The notes under the pieces were generated by a model that was not told where the DNA came from, ran no database searches, and worked only from the letters and a program-made list of their open reading frames with translations. The position numbers and the translations under genes were made by a program. This document shows positions 35,907 through 44,963 of a stretch of DNA of 64,000 nt, piece after piece (position 1 is the first letter of the stretch; each line of letters starts with the position of its first letter). The stretch is from Neopararhizobium haloflavum. GTDB lineage: Bacteria > Pseudomonadota > Alphaproteobacteria > Rhizobiales > Rhizobiaceae. The DNA lies in the NCBI RefSeq assembly GCF_002750855.1, contig NZ_NWUC01000003.1, positions 372,001-436,000 of the forward strand. Reading direction: 5' to 3'.

Positions 35907-36236
35907 ATGGGCTGCAACGACGATCATGCACACGGTCAGGCAGCGCCCAAGCGCTGGACCCGCAATTATGACGGGCCCTGGCGCCGGACGCCGGGCAGGA
36001 TCCTCGGGACATCTGTGGTGCGGCTTTATCAGCTGACGCTGTCCGGGTTTGTCGGAAACAGCTGCCGCCACCTGCCGACATGCTCGGAGTATGCCTATGA
36101 GGCGATCGCCCGTCATGGTTTGCCGCGCGGTGCCGCAATGGCGTTCTGGCGGGTAATTCGCTGCGGCCCTTTCGGCTCGTCCGGCCTCGACCCGGTCCCG
36201 CCCGCGGCCAACGATCCCGACCGACCTGCCGCATGA
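35907..36236 (+). CDS. yidD: Membrane protein insertion efficiency factor YidD
   Basis: A 109-residue protein of the YidD family, which helps YidC insert inner-membrane proteins. The core is diagnostic: VRLYQLTLSGFVGNSCRHLP, PTCSEYAYEAIARHG and RCGPFGSSGLDPVP, with the three conserved Cys. The N-terminal 35 residues, polar and basic, extend beyond the E. coli form. ATG 35907 is used; no strong ribosome site precedes it, and coupling to the upstream gene (13-base gap) is likely. In gammaproteobacteria yidD lies between rnpA and yidC; here it is detached from them. Confidence 0.92.
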   Translation: MGCNDDHAHGQAAPKRWTRNYDGPWRRTPGRILGTSVVRLYQLTLSGFVGNSCRHLPTCSEYAYEAIARHGLPRGAAMAFWRVIRCGPFGSSGLDPVPPAANDPDRPAA

Positions 36237-36304
36237 GCGCGCTGGATTGCAATCATTTTCGAACTGTCTGATATTATGCACGTGTAGCTTGCACGGAGGC
36301 TGAC

Positions 36305-36481
36305 ATGGCGCACAAGTTCGAGATCTATCGCGATAAGGCGGGAGAGTTCCGCGTGCGGTTCAAATACAACAGCGAAACGATCTTCGCCACGGAGGGTTAT
36401 GCCTCCAAATCGAGCGCAAAGAATGCGATCGAGTCGATCAAGAAGAACGGTCCCGAGGCTGCGGTCGAAGACAACAGCTGA
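36305..36481 (+). CDS. YegP-like DUF1508 domain protein (58 aa)
   Basis: A 58-residue protein starting at ATG 36305 and ending at TGA 36479-36481. It opens MAHKFEIYRDKAGEFRVRFK, continues with YNSETIFATEGYASKSSAKN and ends EAAVEDNS. That is one complete DUF1508 unit (K-x-E-I-Y-x-D, FR-x-RF, and the S-K-x-x-A-x-N-x-I helix), where E. coli YegP has two. The function is unknown beyond reports of up-regulation in some stress data for the family, so I give none. It lies 68 bases after yidD and has a GGAGGCTGAC ribosome site. Confidence 0.85.
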   Translation: MAHKFEIYRDKAGEFRVRFKYNSETIFATEGYASKSSAKNAIESIKKNGPEAAVEDNS

Positions 36482-36659
36482 CGATCCGCCGGACTGCGCA
36501 GGCAAAGCCACGATGGGGTCAAACTGGCCCCAGCGCCGTACTTCTTCGTCTTTACCTCTCTGTCCCAACCGTCTAGACAGGCCCGCGTCGCCCAGATGCG
36601 GCCCATGACGCAAACCACCCGCATCCGTTGGCGGGACTGGATAGAAAGGATCTGAGACG

Positions 36660-38651
36660 ATGGCCGATGCCATTACCCTGATATTCCCCGACAATTCAAG
36701 GCGCAGCGTAGAGCCCGGAACCACCGGCCGCGACGTCGCCGAATCGATCTCCAAGTCGCTGGCGAAGAAGGCCGTCGCGATTTCGCTCGACGGCGAACTG
36801 CGCGATCTGGCCGATCCGGTCAGCGATGGCGCGATCGAAATTGTCACCCGCGATGATCCGCGCGCGCTGGAACTCATTCGCCACGACGCAGCCCATGTGA
36901 TGGCCGAAGCGGTCCAGGAGCTCTGGCCCGGGACCCAAGTGACCATAGGCCCGGTGATCGAGAACGGCTTCTATTACGATTTCGCGCGCGATCGTCCCTT
37001 CACGCCGGACGATCTGCCGGTCATCGAGAAGAAGATGCGCGAGATCATCGCGCGCAACGCCCCCTTTACCAAGGACGTGTGGAGCCGCGACAAGGCCCGG
37101 CAGGTCTTCGCCGACAAGGGCGAGGCCTACAAGGTCGAGCTCGTCGATGCGATCCCTGAAGGTCAGGATCTGAAGATCTACGCGCAAGGCGACTGGTTCG
37201 ATCTCTGCCGTGGGCCGCACATGGTTTCGACCGGTCAGATCGGCGGCGCCTTCAAGCTGATGAAGGTGGCCGGCGCCTACTGGCGCGGCGACAGCAACAA
37301 CCCGATGCTGACACGCATCTACGGCACGGCCTGGGCCGATCAGAAGCAACTCGACGCCTACCTCCACATGCTGGAGGAGGCGGAAAAGCGCGACCATCGC
37401 AAACTCGGCAGGGAAATGGACCTGTTCCATTTCCAGGAAGAAGGGCCGGGCGTCGTCTTCTGGCACGCCAAGGGATGGCGGATGTTCCAGACCCTCGTGT
37501 CCTACATGCGCCGGCGGCTCGATCTGGAAGGTTACGACGAGGTCAACGCCCCGCAGGTGCTCGACAAGTCGCTATGGGAGACCTCAGGCCACTGGGGCTG
37601 GTACCGCGACAACATGTTCAAGGTGACTGTCGCTGGCGACGAGACCGACGACGACCGCGTCTTTGCCCTCAAACCGATGAACTGCCCAGGGCATGTCCAG
37701 ATTTTCAAGCATGGTCTGAAATCTTATCGTGAGCTGCCTGTAAAACTTGCCGAATTCGGCAACGTTCACCGTTACGAACCTTCTGGCGCACTGCACGGAT
37801 TGATGCGCGTTCGCGGCTTCACGCAGGACGATGCGCATGTCTTCTGCACCGACGAGCAGCTTGCCGCCGAGTGCCTGCGCATCAACGCGCTGATCCTGTC
37901 GACCTATGCCGATTTCGGCTTTGACGAGATCACGGTGAAACTCTCCACGCGGCCGGAAAAGCGCGTCGGCGACGATGCGCTGTGGGACCGCGCGGAGAAG
38001 GTGATGGGCGATGTCCTGAAGACGATCGAAGCGCAATCGGCCGGACGCATCAAGACCGATATCCTGCCGGGCGAGGGTGCCTTCTACGGTCCGAAGTTCG
38101 AATACACCCTCAAGGACGCGATCGGCCGCGAGTGGCAGTGCGGCACGACACAGGTTGATTTCAACCTGCCGGAACGCTTCGGGGCGTTTTACATCGACAA
38201 GGATTCCGAAAAGCGCCAGCCCGTGATGATCCACCGGGCGATCTGCGGATCGATGGAGCGGTTCCTCGGGATCCTGATCGAGAACTTCGCCGGTCACATG
38301 CCGCTTTGGTTCGCGCCGTTGCAGGTCGTCGTGGCCACCATCACGTCGGATGCCAACGACTATGCCGAAGACGTGGCCGCCGAGTTGCGCGAAGCCGGTC
38401 TCGTGGTCGAGACCGACACGCGTAACGAGAAGATCAACTACAAGGTGCGCGAGCACTCGCTGAGCAAGGTGCCGGTAATCCTGGTATGCGGCAACCGAGA
38501 GGCGGAAGAGCGCTCGGTCAACATGCGCCGTCTTGGCAGCCGCGACCAGTCTTCGCTGTCGCTGGCCGATGCCATCGCGATGCTCAAGGGCGAGGCGACT
38601 CCACCGGATCTGAAGCGCAAAGCCGAGCGTCGGCGTCTGGCCGCCGAATAG
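36660..38651 (+). CDS. thrS: Threonine-tRNA ligase
   Basis: Charges tRNA-Thr. The 663-residue enzyme has all four domains: TGS (about 1-62), the editing domain ([18 protein letters not shown] with the HxxxH zinc-like motif), the class II catalytic core (motif 2 around [20 protein letters not shown], zinc Cys in MNCPGH, motif 3 in [11 protein letters not shown]) and the anticodon-binding domain ([20 protein letters not shown]). AAAGGA lies nine bases before ATG 36660. No operator-like stem structure as in E. coli thrS is obvious in the 178-base leader. A strong terminator follows. A tRNA-Thr(UGU) gene lies at 58.35 kb. Confidence 0.97.
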   Translation: MADAITLIFPDNSRRSVEPGTTGRDVAESISKSLAKKAVAISLDGELRDLADPVSDGAIEIVTRDDPRALELIRHDAAHVMAEAVQELWPGTQVTIGPVIENGFYYDFARDRPFTPDDLPVIEKKMREIIARNAPFTKDVWSRDKARQVFADKGEAYKVELVDAIPEGQDLKIYAQGDWFDLCRGPHMVSTGQIGGAFKLMKVAGAYWRGDSNNPMLTRIYGTAWADQKQLDAYLHMLEEAEKRDHRKLGREMDLFHFQEEGPGVVFWHAKGWRMFQTLVSYMRRRLDLEGYDEVNAPQVLDKSLWETSGHWGWYRDNMFKVTVAGDETDDDRVFALKPMNCPGHVQIFKHGLKSYRELPVKLAEFGNVHRYEPSGALHGLMRVRGFTQDDAHVFCTDEQLAAECLRINALILSTYADFGFDEITVKLSTRPEKRVGDDALWDRAEKVMGDVLKTIEAQSAGRIKTDILPGEGAFYGPKFEYTLKDAIGREWQCGTTQVDFNLPERFGAFYIDKDSEKRQPVMIHRAICGSMERFLGILIENFAGHMPLWFAPLQVVVATITSDANDYAEDVAAELREAGLVVETDTRNEKINYKVREHSLSKVPVILVCGNREAEERSVNMRRLGSRDQSSLSLADAIAMLKGEATPPDLKRKAERRRLAAE

Positions 38652-38664
38652 GTCGATAACGAAA

Positions 38665-38695
38665 AAGGGCCGCCGGGATATATCCGGCGGCCCTT
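38665..38695. terminator. Bidirectional terminator between convergent thrS and OmpA-like genes
   Basis: AAGGGCCGCCGG (38665-38676) pairs with CCGGCGGCCCTT (38684-38695) as a perfect 12-bp stem with loop GATATAT. A5 on the left and TTCTTTT on the right provide tails for both strands. Confidence 0.88.
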
Positions 38696-38717
38696 CTTTT
38701 CGACGAGACGTCCTCGC

Positions 38718-40910
38718 TTACTGCTGCGCCTGCGCGCTCTGTACCAGCGGCGTGATGCGGCGGACGGTCACGCGGCGGTTGAGACGCTCCTGCTCTTCGG
38801 TATTCACCTTGAGATAGCGCTCGCCGTAGCCCTGCGTCTGCAGGTTTTCCGCCGGAATGCCGAACACGTTCGTCAACGCGATGGCGATCGATTCGGCTCG
38901 CTGATCCGACAGAACCAGATTGGCTTCGTCGGTACCCACGGCGTCGGTGTGCCCTTCAAGCAGGAAGATCTCGCTTTCGTCCTCTTCCAGGATCGCAAGA
39001 ATGCCGTTGGCGATCTCTTCCAGGGCACGGACCTGGTCCTCGGCGATCGATGCGCTGCCGAACTCGAAGGTGATGTTATCGAGATCGACTCGCGGCATGA
39101 TGTCCCTGACGCGGGCCGAACGCTTCACCTCCTCGACCGAATAGATTTCGGTTACCGGTTCGACCGGCGGCTGCTCGAGGAAGGTCACGTAGTCGGTGTA
39201 GTCGTCCGCACGGGTCGAGTCGTAGATATACTCCTCGACAGGAACGTTGAGTTCCAGCGGCGGCAGATAGACCGCAGGGTCCTGATAGACGTAGACCTCT
39301 TCCGTGTCGTATTCCGGCGCATAGACGAGGACGACCTCTTCACCCGACGGACGGATGCGCGAGCGCTGGATGATGTCGCCGTAGCGGTTGCGAATGGTGA
39401 CGATCTGCGCACCGTTTTCGCGCACGACAACTTCGCGCGTGCGACCACGCGGCAGTTCCTCGTAATAGACGTCCTGCGCGTTTCGGGCGAGACGATCACG
39501 GTCGTTGTTTTCGACGATGATCTGATTGTTCACCTCGTAGACGTACCGGTTCTCCGTCTGGTTGATGATCGTGATGTTGTCGGGACGGTTGAACTCCGGC
39601 GCAGCTTGCAGACGCTGGCCTTCTTCAACGGTCACGGACTGGAATTCGACCGGTTGGCTGAATTCACGCACGATCGCCTGTGCTTCGGCGTCGGATGTCG
39701 GACGCTGCCCGCGCTCGGCCTCAAGGCGCTCGATGCGTTGGCGAAGGCGCTCGACCTCTTCCGGGTCCTGCTGCGGCGCTGCCTGTTGCTGTTGCGCTTC
39801 ACCCTGCTGACCCTCAGGCGCGGCAGGGGCTGCCTGGACCGGCTGCTCCTTGGCGCTGTCGAGGATCGGTGCGCCACCTTCAACCGGAAGCATTTCGGGC
39901 TCTGGCGCCGGCTGCTGACCATCGGCGGCCTGGCCGCCGGAGGCGTCAGGAGCCTGGCCTTCGGGCAGCGGCTGACCTTCGGCAGGGGCCTGTCCGTCAA
40001 CCGGGGCTTCGCCTTCCGCCGGAGCTTGATCGACTGGCGCTTCTTCAGCCGCAGGGGCTTCGGTGGGCGCCTCCTCCATTGCCGGTTCTTCTGAAGGCGC
40101 TTCTTCGGCCGCCGGCTGTTCTGCAGGGGCTTCTTCCGGCACAGGAACCGGATCGGTCGGGGCTTCCTCGCCGGCTGGCGCAGGTGCCTCCTCGGCAGGG
40201 GGAGCGTCCGGCTCTGCAGGTGCCTCCTCGGCTGCCGGCGCATCTTGCGGTTCGGCATCGGCCGGGGCTTCAGGGGCCGGGGCTGCGGGTGCTTCCATCG
40301 CCGGCTCTTCCGCAGGTGCCTCCTCGGCTGCCGGTTCTTCGGCAGGCGCTTCCTCGGTCACGGGCTCTTCTGCTGGAGCTTCCTCGACCGGAGGTGCTTC
40401 CGCCGGGGCTTCCTCGGCGGCGGGAGCGGTTTCTTGAGGGGCAGGCTCCGCTGGTGCTTCCTCTGCCTGGGGGGCGGCCTCAGGTGCCGGGGCAGGCTCG
40501 GGAGCTTCCTCGGCAGCGGGCGGTGGCGCCGGCTGAGGTTCGGCGGCCGGAGGCGCCTCTTGAGCAGGCGCTTCTTCTACCGGCGGCTCCGCAGGTGCAG
40601 GCTCCGGCGCAGGTTCTGGTGCCGCCTCCGGCGCGGGCTGAGGCTCCGGCGCAGGCTCTTCGGCTGGCGCTGGAGCTGGTTCTTCAGCAGGCGCCTCGCC
40701 GAGGCAGCCGCCTTCGCTGGGCACAGTCCCCGGCGGGCACTCGGCCGGGGCCGGGGCCTCGCCCTGTGCGAGCAACATCGTGCCAGAAGCCTGACCAGCC
40801 GGTGTGCGGTCCGCGCTCGTCGGCGCGGCAAACGCAGCGCCGGACGCGAGGCCCGCCGCCAGCAACGGCATGGCTGCGGTGGCGAGCAGCCGCTTTCTCA
40901 TGACTGACAT
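38718..40910 (-). CDS. OmpA-family envelope protein with a ~330-residue Pro/Glu/Ala-rich region
   Basis: A 730-residue exported protein. A signal peptide (MSVMRKRLLATAAMPLLAAG, ending AFAAP) is followed by a short CPPGTVPSEGGC loop, then about residues 50-375 made almost wholly of Pro, Glu, Ala, Gln and Gly in irregular PAEEAPA-type repeats. A short coiled coil (DPEEVERLRQRIERLEAERG) and a beta-rich middle domain come next. The C-terminal OmpA peptidoglycan-binding domain carries FEFGSASI, EGHTDAVGTDEANLVLSDQR and GYGERYLKVNT with LNRRVTVR. It probably spans from outer envelope to murein with a stiff disordered linker. ATG 40910 has GGGA seven bases upstream; 40901 is an alternative. Confidence 0.88.
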   Translation of the reverse strand: MSVMRKRLLATAAMPLLAAGLASGAAFAAPTSADRTPAGQASGTMLLAQGEAPAPAECPPGTVPSEGGCLGEAPAEEPAPAPAEEPAPEPQPAPEAAPEPAPEPAPAEPPVEEAPAQEAPPAAEPQPAPPPAAEEAPEPAPAPEAAPQAEEAPAEPAPQETAPAAEEAPAEAPPVEEAPAEEPVTEEAPAEEPAAEEAPAEEPAMEAPAAPAPEAPADAEPQDAPAAEEAPAEPDAPPAEEAPAPAGEEAPTDPVPVPEEAPAEQPAAEEAPSEEPAMEEAPTEAPAAEEAPVDQAPAEGEAPVDGQAPAEGQPLPEGQAPDASGGQAADGQQPAPEPEMLPVEGGAPILDSAKEQPVQAAPAAPEGQQGEAQQQQAAPQQDPEEVERLRQRIERLEAERGQRPTSDAEAQAIVREFSQPVEFQSVTVEEGQRLQAAPEFNRPDNITIINQTENRYVYEVNNQIIVENNDRDRLARNAQDVYYEELPRGRTREVVVRENGAQIVTIRNRYGDIIQRSRIRPSGEEVVLVYAPEYDTEEVYVYQDPAVYLPPLELNVPVEEYIYDSTRADDYTDYVTFLEQPPVEPVTEIYSVEEVKRSARVRDIMPRVDLDNITFEFGSASIAEDQVRALEEIANGILAILEEDESEIFLLEGHTDAVGTDEANLVLSDQRAESIAIALTNVFGIPAENLQTQGYGERYLKVNTEEQERLNRRVTVRRITPLVQSAQAQQ

Positions 40911-41049
40911 ATTGATTTCCCTTTTGAACGATCCGTCCCTGATGTCACAAACGCGTGAAAAGTGGCGAGGTTCCGGACGGTGATGCGTGAAACATGGGAT
41001 GGTGGCCGATTGCCGCATGCTGCGGCGACCGTTCATCGGGCGTTCATTA

Positions 41050-41075
41050 AACGTTATATTTCAGAACGTTATATT
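41050..41075. repeat. 11-bp tandem direct repeat across the aat stop codon
   Basis: AACGTTATATT occurs at 41050-41060 and again at 41065-41075, separated by TCAG, giving a 15-base period. The second copy encodes the last residues of Aat and the first lies beyond the stop. It looks like a small slippage or duplication event, or paired binding sites. Confidence 0.6.
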
Positions 41076-41675
41076 GGGATACTGAATTGCTTCGGAAAGC
41101 AGCTCATCGTATTCCGCCCGTGAAACGTCGACGGCACCAAACCGCTTGAGGTGATCGGTGGTGAACTGCGTGTCGAGCAGAACGAACCCTCGGGCGCGAA
41201 GCCGTTCGACCAGGTGCACAAGGCACACCTTGGATGCGTCGGTCTTGCGCGCAAACATGCTTTCACCAAAGAAAGCGGCGCCGAGCTTGACCCCGTAGAG
41301 GCCGCCGACCAGATCGCCGTCTTGCCATGCCTCCACGCTATGGGCGTGGTTCATGTGATGGAGCTCGCAGTAGAGTTGGCGAATGGTGCTGTTGATCCAG
41401 GTCGACTTTCGTCCAGGCGCCGGTTCGGCACAGCCGTCGATGACAGCTGAAAAGGCAGTGTCGACGCGAATCTCGAACGGTGCGTTGCGCACGGTGCGCG
41501 CAAGACGCCGGGGCAGATGAAAATCGTCGAGCGGGATGATCCCGCGCACTTCCGGCTCGACCCAGAAGATCGTCGGGTCGTCCGCCGACTCGGCCATCGG
41601 AAAAAGGCCGCAGCTATAGGCCTTCAGCAGGAGCTGCGGGGTAAGGTCGATGCGCTTGTCCTGTCCCCGCGCCAT
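41061..41675 (-). CDS. aat: Leucyl/phenylalanyl-tRNA-protein transferase
   Basis: Adds Leu or Phe from aminoacyl-tRNA to proteins with N-terminal Arg or Lys, marking them for ClpAP via the N-end rule. The 204-residue protein carries the family blocks [63 protein letters not shown] and [16 protein letters not shown], then [18 protein letters not shown]. It is the last gene of the aroQ-accB-accC-aat run, 13 bases after accC. ATG 41675 ([14 protein letters not shown]) is used; the upstream open frame runs into accC. An 11-bp repeat spans its stop. Confidence 0.95.
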   Translation of the reverse strand: MARGQDKRIDLTPQLLLKAYSCGLFPMAESADDPTIFWVEPEVRGIIPLDDFHLPRRLARTVRNAPFEIRVDTAFSAVIDGCAEPAPGRKSTWINSTIRQLYCELHHMNHAHSVEAWQDGDLVGGLYGVKLGAAFFGESMFARKTDASKVCLVHLVERLRARGFVLLDTQFTTDHLKRFGAVDVSRAEYDELLSEAIQYPNITF

Positions 41676-41688
41676 CACGCTCCCACGA

Positions 41689-43032
41689 TCAACTGTTCTC
41701 GCGCAAGAAACTCTCCAGCCAATGGATATCATATTCCCCATTGGCAATGTCAGGATTGTCGAGCAGTTCGCGGAACAATGGAATCGTCGTCTTGATGCCG
41801 TCGACCACGAATTCGTCAAGGGCACGCTTGAGCCGCATCATGCATTCGACCCGCGTGCGACCATGCACGATCAGCTTTCCGATAAGGCTGTCGTAGTAGG
41901 GCGGGATCGAATACCCCTGATATACGGCCGAATCGACGCGCACGCCGAGGCCGCCGGGCGTATGATAGTGGGTGACCTGACCTGGAGAGGGCACGAAGGT
42001 GCGCGGATCTTCCGCGTTGATCCGGCATTCTATGGCATGCCCGCTGAAGCGGACATCCTCCTGGCGCACCGAGAGCCCGCCGCCCGAAGCGACGCGGATC
42101 TGCTCGTGCACGAGGTCGATGCCGGTGATCGCCTCGGTGATCGGATGCTCCACCTGAAGGCGGGTGTTCATCTCGATGAAATAGAACTCGCCATTCTCGT
42201 AGAGAAACTCGACCGTTCCCGCACCGCGATATTTCAGTTTCGCCATCGCTTCGGCGCAGATCGAACCGATGCGGGCACGGGCATCGGCGTTGAGCGCAGG
42301 CGAGTTCGCCTCTTCCCAGACCTTCTGGTGGCGCCGCTGGAGCGAGCAGTCGCGCTCGCCAAGGTGGATCGCATTGCCCTCGCCATCGCCGAGCACCTGG
42401 ATCTCGATGTGCCGTGGCTTTCCGAGATATTTCTCCAGATAGACCGAATCGTTGCCAAATGCGGCGCCGGCTTCCGTTCGGGCCGTCGACATGGCTTCGG
42501 ACAGTTCGGCAGCGGTGCGCGCGACCTTCATGCCACGACCGCCGCCTCCGGCCGTCGCCTTGATGAGCACCGGATAGCCGATCTCGGCGGCGATCCGCGC
42601 GGCATCAACCTCGTCGGTAACCTCGCCATCGGAGCCCGGGACGACCGGTATTCCGAGCGCTTCGGCGGTCTTCTTGGCCGTGATCTTGTCGCCCATGATG
42701 CGGATATGTTCGGACGTCGGGCCGATGAAGGTCAGCCCGTGGGCTTCCAGGATCTCGGCGAATTTGGCGTTCTCGGACAAGAACCCGTAACCGGGATGGA
42801 CGGCGTCTGCGCCGGTAATCTCGCAGGCAGCGACAATCTGGTGGATGTTGAGATAGCTGTCGCGCGAGGGCGGCGGCCCGACGCAGACGCTCTCGTCGGC
42901 CAGGCGCACATGCATCGCGTTCTGGTCGGCCGTCGAATGGACGGCAACCGTCTGGATGCCGAGCTCCTTGCAGGCGCGGAGCACGCGAAGCGCGATCTCG
43001 CCCCGGTTGGCGATAAGGATCTTGGAGAACAT
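41689..43032 (-). CDS. accC: Biotin carboxylase subunit of acetyl-CoA carboxylase
   Basis: ATP-dependent carboxylation of biotin on AccB, the first half of malonyl-CoA formation for fatty acid synthesis. The 447-residue protein begins [20 protein letters not shown] and has the ATP-grasp features: Gly-rich [67 protein letters not shown] and the catalytic region [14 protein letters not shown]. It follows accB by ten bases and precedes aat by 13, so all are on one transcript. Carboxyltransferase genes (accA, accD) are not in the window. Confidence 0.97.
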   Translation of the reverse strand: MFSKILIANRGEIALRVLRACKELGIQTVAVHSTADQNAMHVRLADESVCVGPPPSRDSYLNIHQIVAACEITGADAVHPGYGFLSENAKFAEILEAHGLTFIGPTSEHIRIMGDKITAKKTAEALGIPVVPGSDGEVTDEVDAARIAAEIGYPVLIKATAGGGGRGMKVARTAAELSEAMSTARTEAGAAFGNDSVYLEKYLGKPRHIEIQVLGDGEGNAIHLGERDCSLQRRHQKVWEEANSPALNADARARIGSICAEAMAKLKYRGAGTVEFLYENGEFYFIEMNTRLQVEHPITEAITGIDLVHEQIRVASGGGLSVRQEDVRFSGHAIECRINAEDPRTFVPSPGQVTHYHTPGGLGVRVDSAVYQGYSIPPYYDSLIGKLIVHGRTRVECMMRLKRALDEFVVDGIKTTIPLFRELLDNPDIANGEYDIHWLESFLRENS

Positions 43033-43042
43033 GCGCGATGAC

Positions 43043-43516
43043 CTAGCTGATGGTGATGAGCGGTTCGCCAAACTCGACGGGCTGTCCGTCTTCGATCAGG
43101 ATGGCGCCGACCGTGCCGGACTTTGGAGCCGGGATCTGGTTCATCGTCTTCATGGCCTCGATGATCATCACGGTCTGGCCTTCCTTGACCTGCTGGCCAA
43201 CCTCGACAAAAGCGCGCGCGCCGGGCGAGGGGGCGAGATAGGCGGTGCCGACCATCGGAGAGGAAACGATATCCTTGGGATTGACGGAGGGGCTTTCCGG
43301 CGCATCCGAAGATGATGGCGCACTCGACGCGGCTGCGGCGGGTTGGGCCGCTGGCGCAGGCGCCGCTGCCTGCACGTACTGAGGTGTGCCCGAACGCGAA
43401 ACTCTGATCCGAAGATCGTCCTGTTCGACCTCGATCTCGGTCAGGTCCGTTTCGTTCAGAATGTTCGCGAGATCGCGGATCAGGGTCTGATCGATCTCCG
43501 CCTTCTTGTGTGTCAT
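43043..43516 (-). CDS. accB: Biotin carboxyl carrier protein of acetyl-CoA carboxylase
   Basis: A 157-residue carrier that shuttles biotin between AccC and the carboxyltransferase. The biotinylation site is Lys123 in [11 protein letters not shown], inside the lipoyl-like C-terminal domain (about 82-157). The N-terminal helical part ([20 protein letters not shown]) docks with AccC, and an Ala/Pro/Ser linker (about 50-78) joins them. The start ATG 43516 follows a GGGCGATGAG site. It is 40 bases after aroQ and ten before accC. Confidence 0.97.
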   Translation of the reverse strand: MTHKKAEIDQTLIRDLANILNETDLTEIEVEQDDLRIRVSRSGTPQYVQAAAPAPAAQPAAAASSAPSSSDAPESPSVNPKDIVSSPMVGTAYLAPSPGARAFVEVGQQVKEGQTVMIIEAMKTMNQIPAPKSGTVGAILIEDGQPVEFGEPLITIS

Positions 43517-43556
43517 CGGCTCATCGCCCTTTTTGATTGTTTTCTTCTCGAATGGT

Positions 43557-43994
43557 TCAGGAGGCCAGCTCGGCGAGCGCGGTGATCGCCAGAGTGTAGC
43601 TGGATGGTCCGAATCCGCAGATCACGCCTGTCGCCACCGGCGCGATCCTGGTCGTGTGACGAAAGCTTTCGCGCGCATGGATGTTGGACAGGTGCAACTC
43701 GACCACGGGCACGCCGATCGCCCGGATCGCGTCGTGCAGGGCGATCGATGTATGGCCGTAAGCGCCGGGATTGAGCGCGACGCCCACAGCCTTGTCGCCC
43801 GCTTCGTGCAGCCAGTCGACCAGATCACCTTCATGGTTGGATTGCCGGAACTCGATCTCATAGCCGAGGCGCCGGGCTGCCTCGCGGCAATCAGTCTCGA
43901 TATCGGCCAGCGTCTTGGCGCCATAGATGCCGGGTTCGCGCTTGCCGAGCGCATTGAGATTGGGTCCGTTTATGACGAAGATCGTCTTGGTCAC
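43557..43994 (-). CDS. aroQ: Type II 3-dehydroquinate dehydratase
   Basis: Dehydrates 3-dehydroquinate to 3-dehydroshikimate. The 145-residue dodecamer-forming type II enzyme shows [21 protein letters not shown] with the catalytic Tyr, [33 protein letters not shown] with the catalytic His region, and [16 protein letters not shown]. Start: GTG 43994 ([14 protein letters not shown]) is preferred because type II enzymes begin right before this strand and AAGG lies upstream; ATG 44012 would add six residues. Linkage to accB/accC is typical of Rhizobiales. Confidence 0.94.
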   Translation of the reverse strand: MTKTIFVINGPNLNALGKREPGIYGAKTLADIETDCREAARRLGYEIEFRQSNHEGDLVDWLHEAGDKAVGVALNPGAYGHTSIALHDAIRAIGVPVVELHLSNIHARESFRHTTRIAPVATGVICGFGPSSYTLAITALAELAS

Positions 43995-44170
43995 GAGATG
44001 CCTTTCCGTCATGCCCATGGGTGGCCGAAGACAGCCACGCATGAAGTCCAAATAGCCAGAGTGCCGGTGGTATAGACGTCCCCGATGTCAAGGGAAAGGC
44101 ATCTGCTTTTAACGCGGCGCGGAAATTCGGGCCACAAGCGTCAAAAATCGCCGCCCGCCGGCGCAATCGC

Positions 44171-44932
44171 TCAGCAAGTGGCGCTGTCGCAGCGCCGCAT
44201 GTTTGCGATCTTTTCCATCAGAACGTCGGCCCCCATGGCGCCGAAGACGGCCTCGTCGCCCACCACATAGGATGGCGTGCCGGAAATCCCGAGCACGTCT
44301 GCCAGTTGATAGGCCTGGCGAATCTCGCCTTCGATCTCAGGGTCCTGCATCGCAGCATCGAGGGCAGCGGCCTCGGCGCCGAGCTCAAGGGCAAGGGCCC
44401 GTGCAACGTCGCCGTCGGCGTGGTCACTGGTGATCAACGCATCCTGAAACTCGGCATAACGCTCTGGCGCAAGTTTGCGGAAAGCCATGCTCACCCGGTG
44501 CGCCTCAAGCGAATCGGGGCCGAGAATCGGGAATTCCTTGAGAACGAAGCGGACGTCCTCGTCCGCCGCCACGACCGCCTGCATGTCGGCATGGGCGCGT
44601 TTGCAGTAGCCGCAATTGTAGTCGAAGAATTCGACGATGGTGACGTCACCCTCAGGGTTGCCGACGGCGATGTCGGCCGGGGCGTTGAAGATGGCCTCGG
44701 CATGGGCCGTGATTGCTTCGCCGGCCTGCGCCTGCTGGGCTGCTTGCTGACGCGCTTCCAGCGCCTGCTGCGCCTCGACCAGGACTTCCGGATTTTCGAT
44801 CAGGTATTCGCGGATGAAGGCGCCGAGTTCTTCCTTCTCCGTCGCGTCGAGGGCGCTCGCGGGCAGGGCGCTAGCCAGCATCGCGCCACAGAGAAGGCCC
44901 GCCTGCATCAGGCGGCGCAGGATTGTCGTCAT
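44171..44932 (-). CDS. Periplasmic DsbA-family thiol:disulfide oxidoreductase
   Basis: A 253-residue exported protein with a signal peptide (MTTILRRLMQAGLLCGAMLA, ending LPASALDA). An N-terminal helical region (ENPEVLVEAQQALEARQQAA) is typical of the BdbD/Com1-like DsbA group, followed by the thioredoxin domain. The redox site is C107-G-Y-C110 in EFFDYNCGYCKRAH, and the cis-Pro loop is GISGTPSYVVGD. Two further Cys lie at the very C-terminus (RRCDSATC), which is unusual. It follows the M48 protease by 31 bases on the same strand and precedes aroQ by 176. Its likely task is disulfide formation or repair in envelope proteins. Confidence 0.92.
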   Translation of the reverse strand: MTTILRRLMQAGLLCGAMLASALPASALDATEKEELGAFIREYLIENPEVLVEAQQALEARQQAAQQAQAGEAITAHAEAIFNAPADIAVGNPEGDVTIVEFFDYNCGYCKRAHADMQAVVAADEDVRFVLKEFPILGPDSLEAHRVSMAFRKLAPERYAEFQDALITSDHADGDVARALALELGAEAAALDAAMQDPEIEGEIRQAYQLADVLGISGTPSYVVGDEAVFGAMGADVLMEKIANMRRCDSATC

Positions 44933-44963
44933 GGTCGTCGCTTCCTTGTCGTTGCGCCGCGGT

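Noticed and set aside
36482-36659. A possible regulatory leader for thrS
   Set aside because: A short TGGGG/CCCCA hairpin exists, but nothing resembles the tRNA-like operator of E. coli thrS or a T-box.
39680-40903. A 407-codon plus-strand frame full of Pro, Leu and Ala
   Set aside because: It mirrors the Pro/Glu/Ala repeat of the OmpA-like gene. Biased composition keeps all frames open there, and the sense frame has a signal peptide and an OmpA domain.
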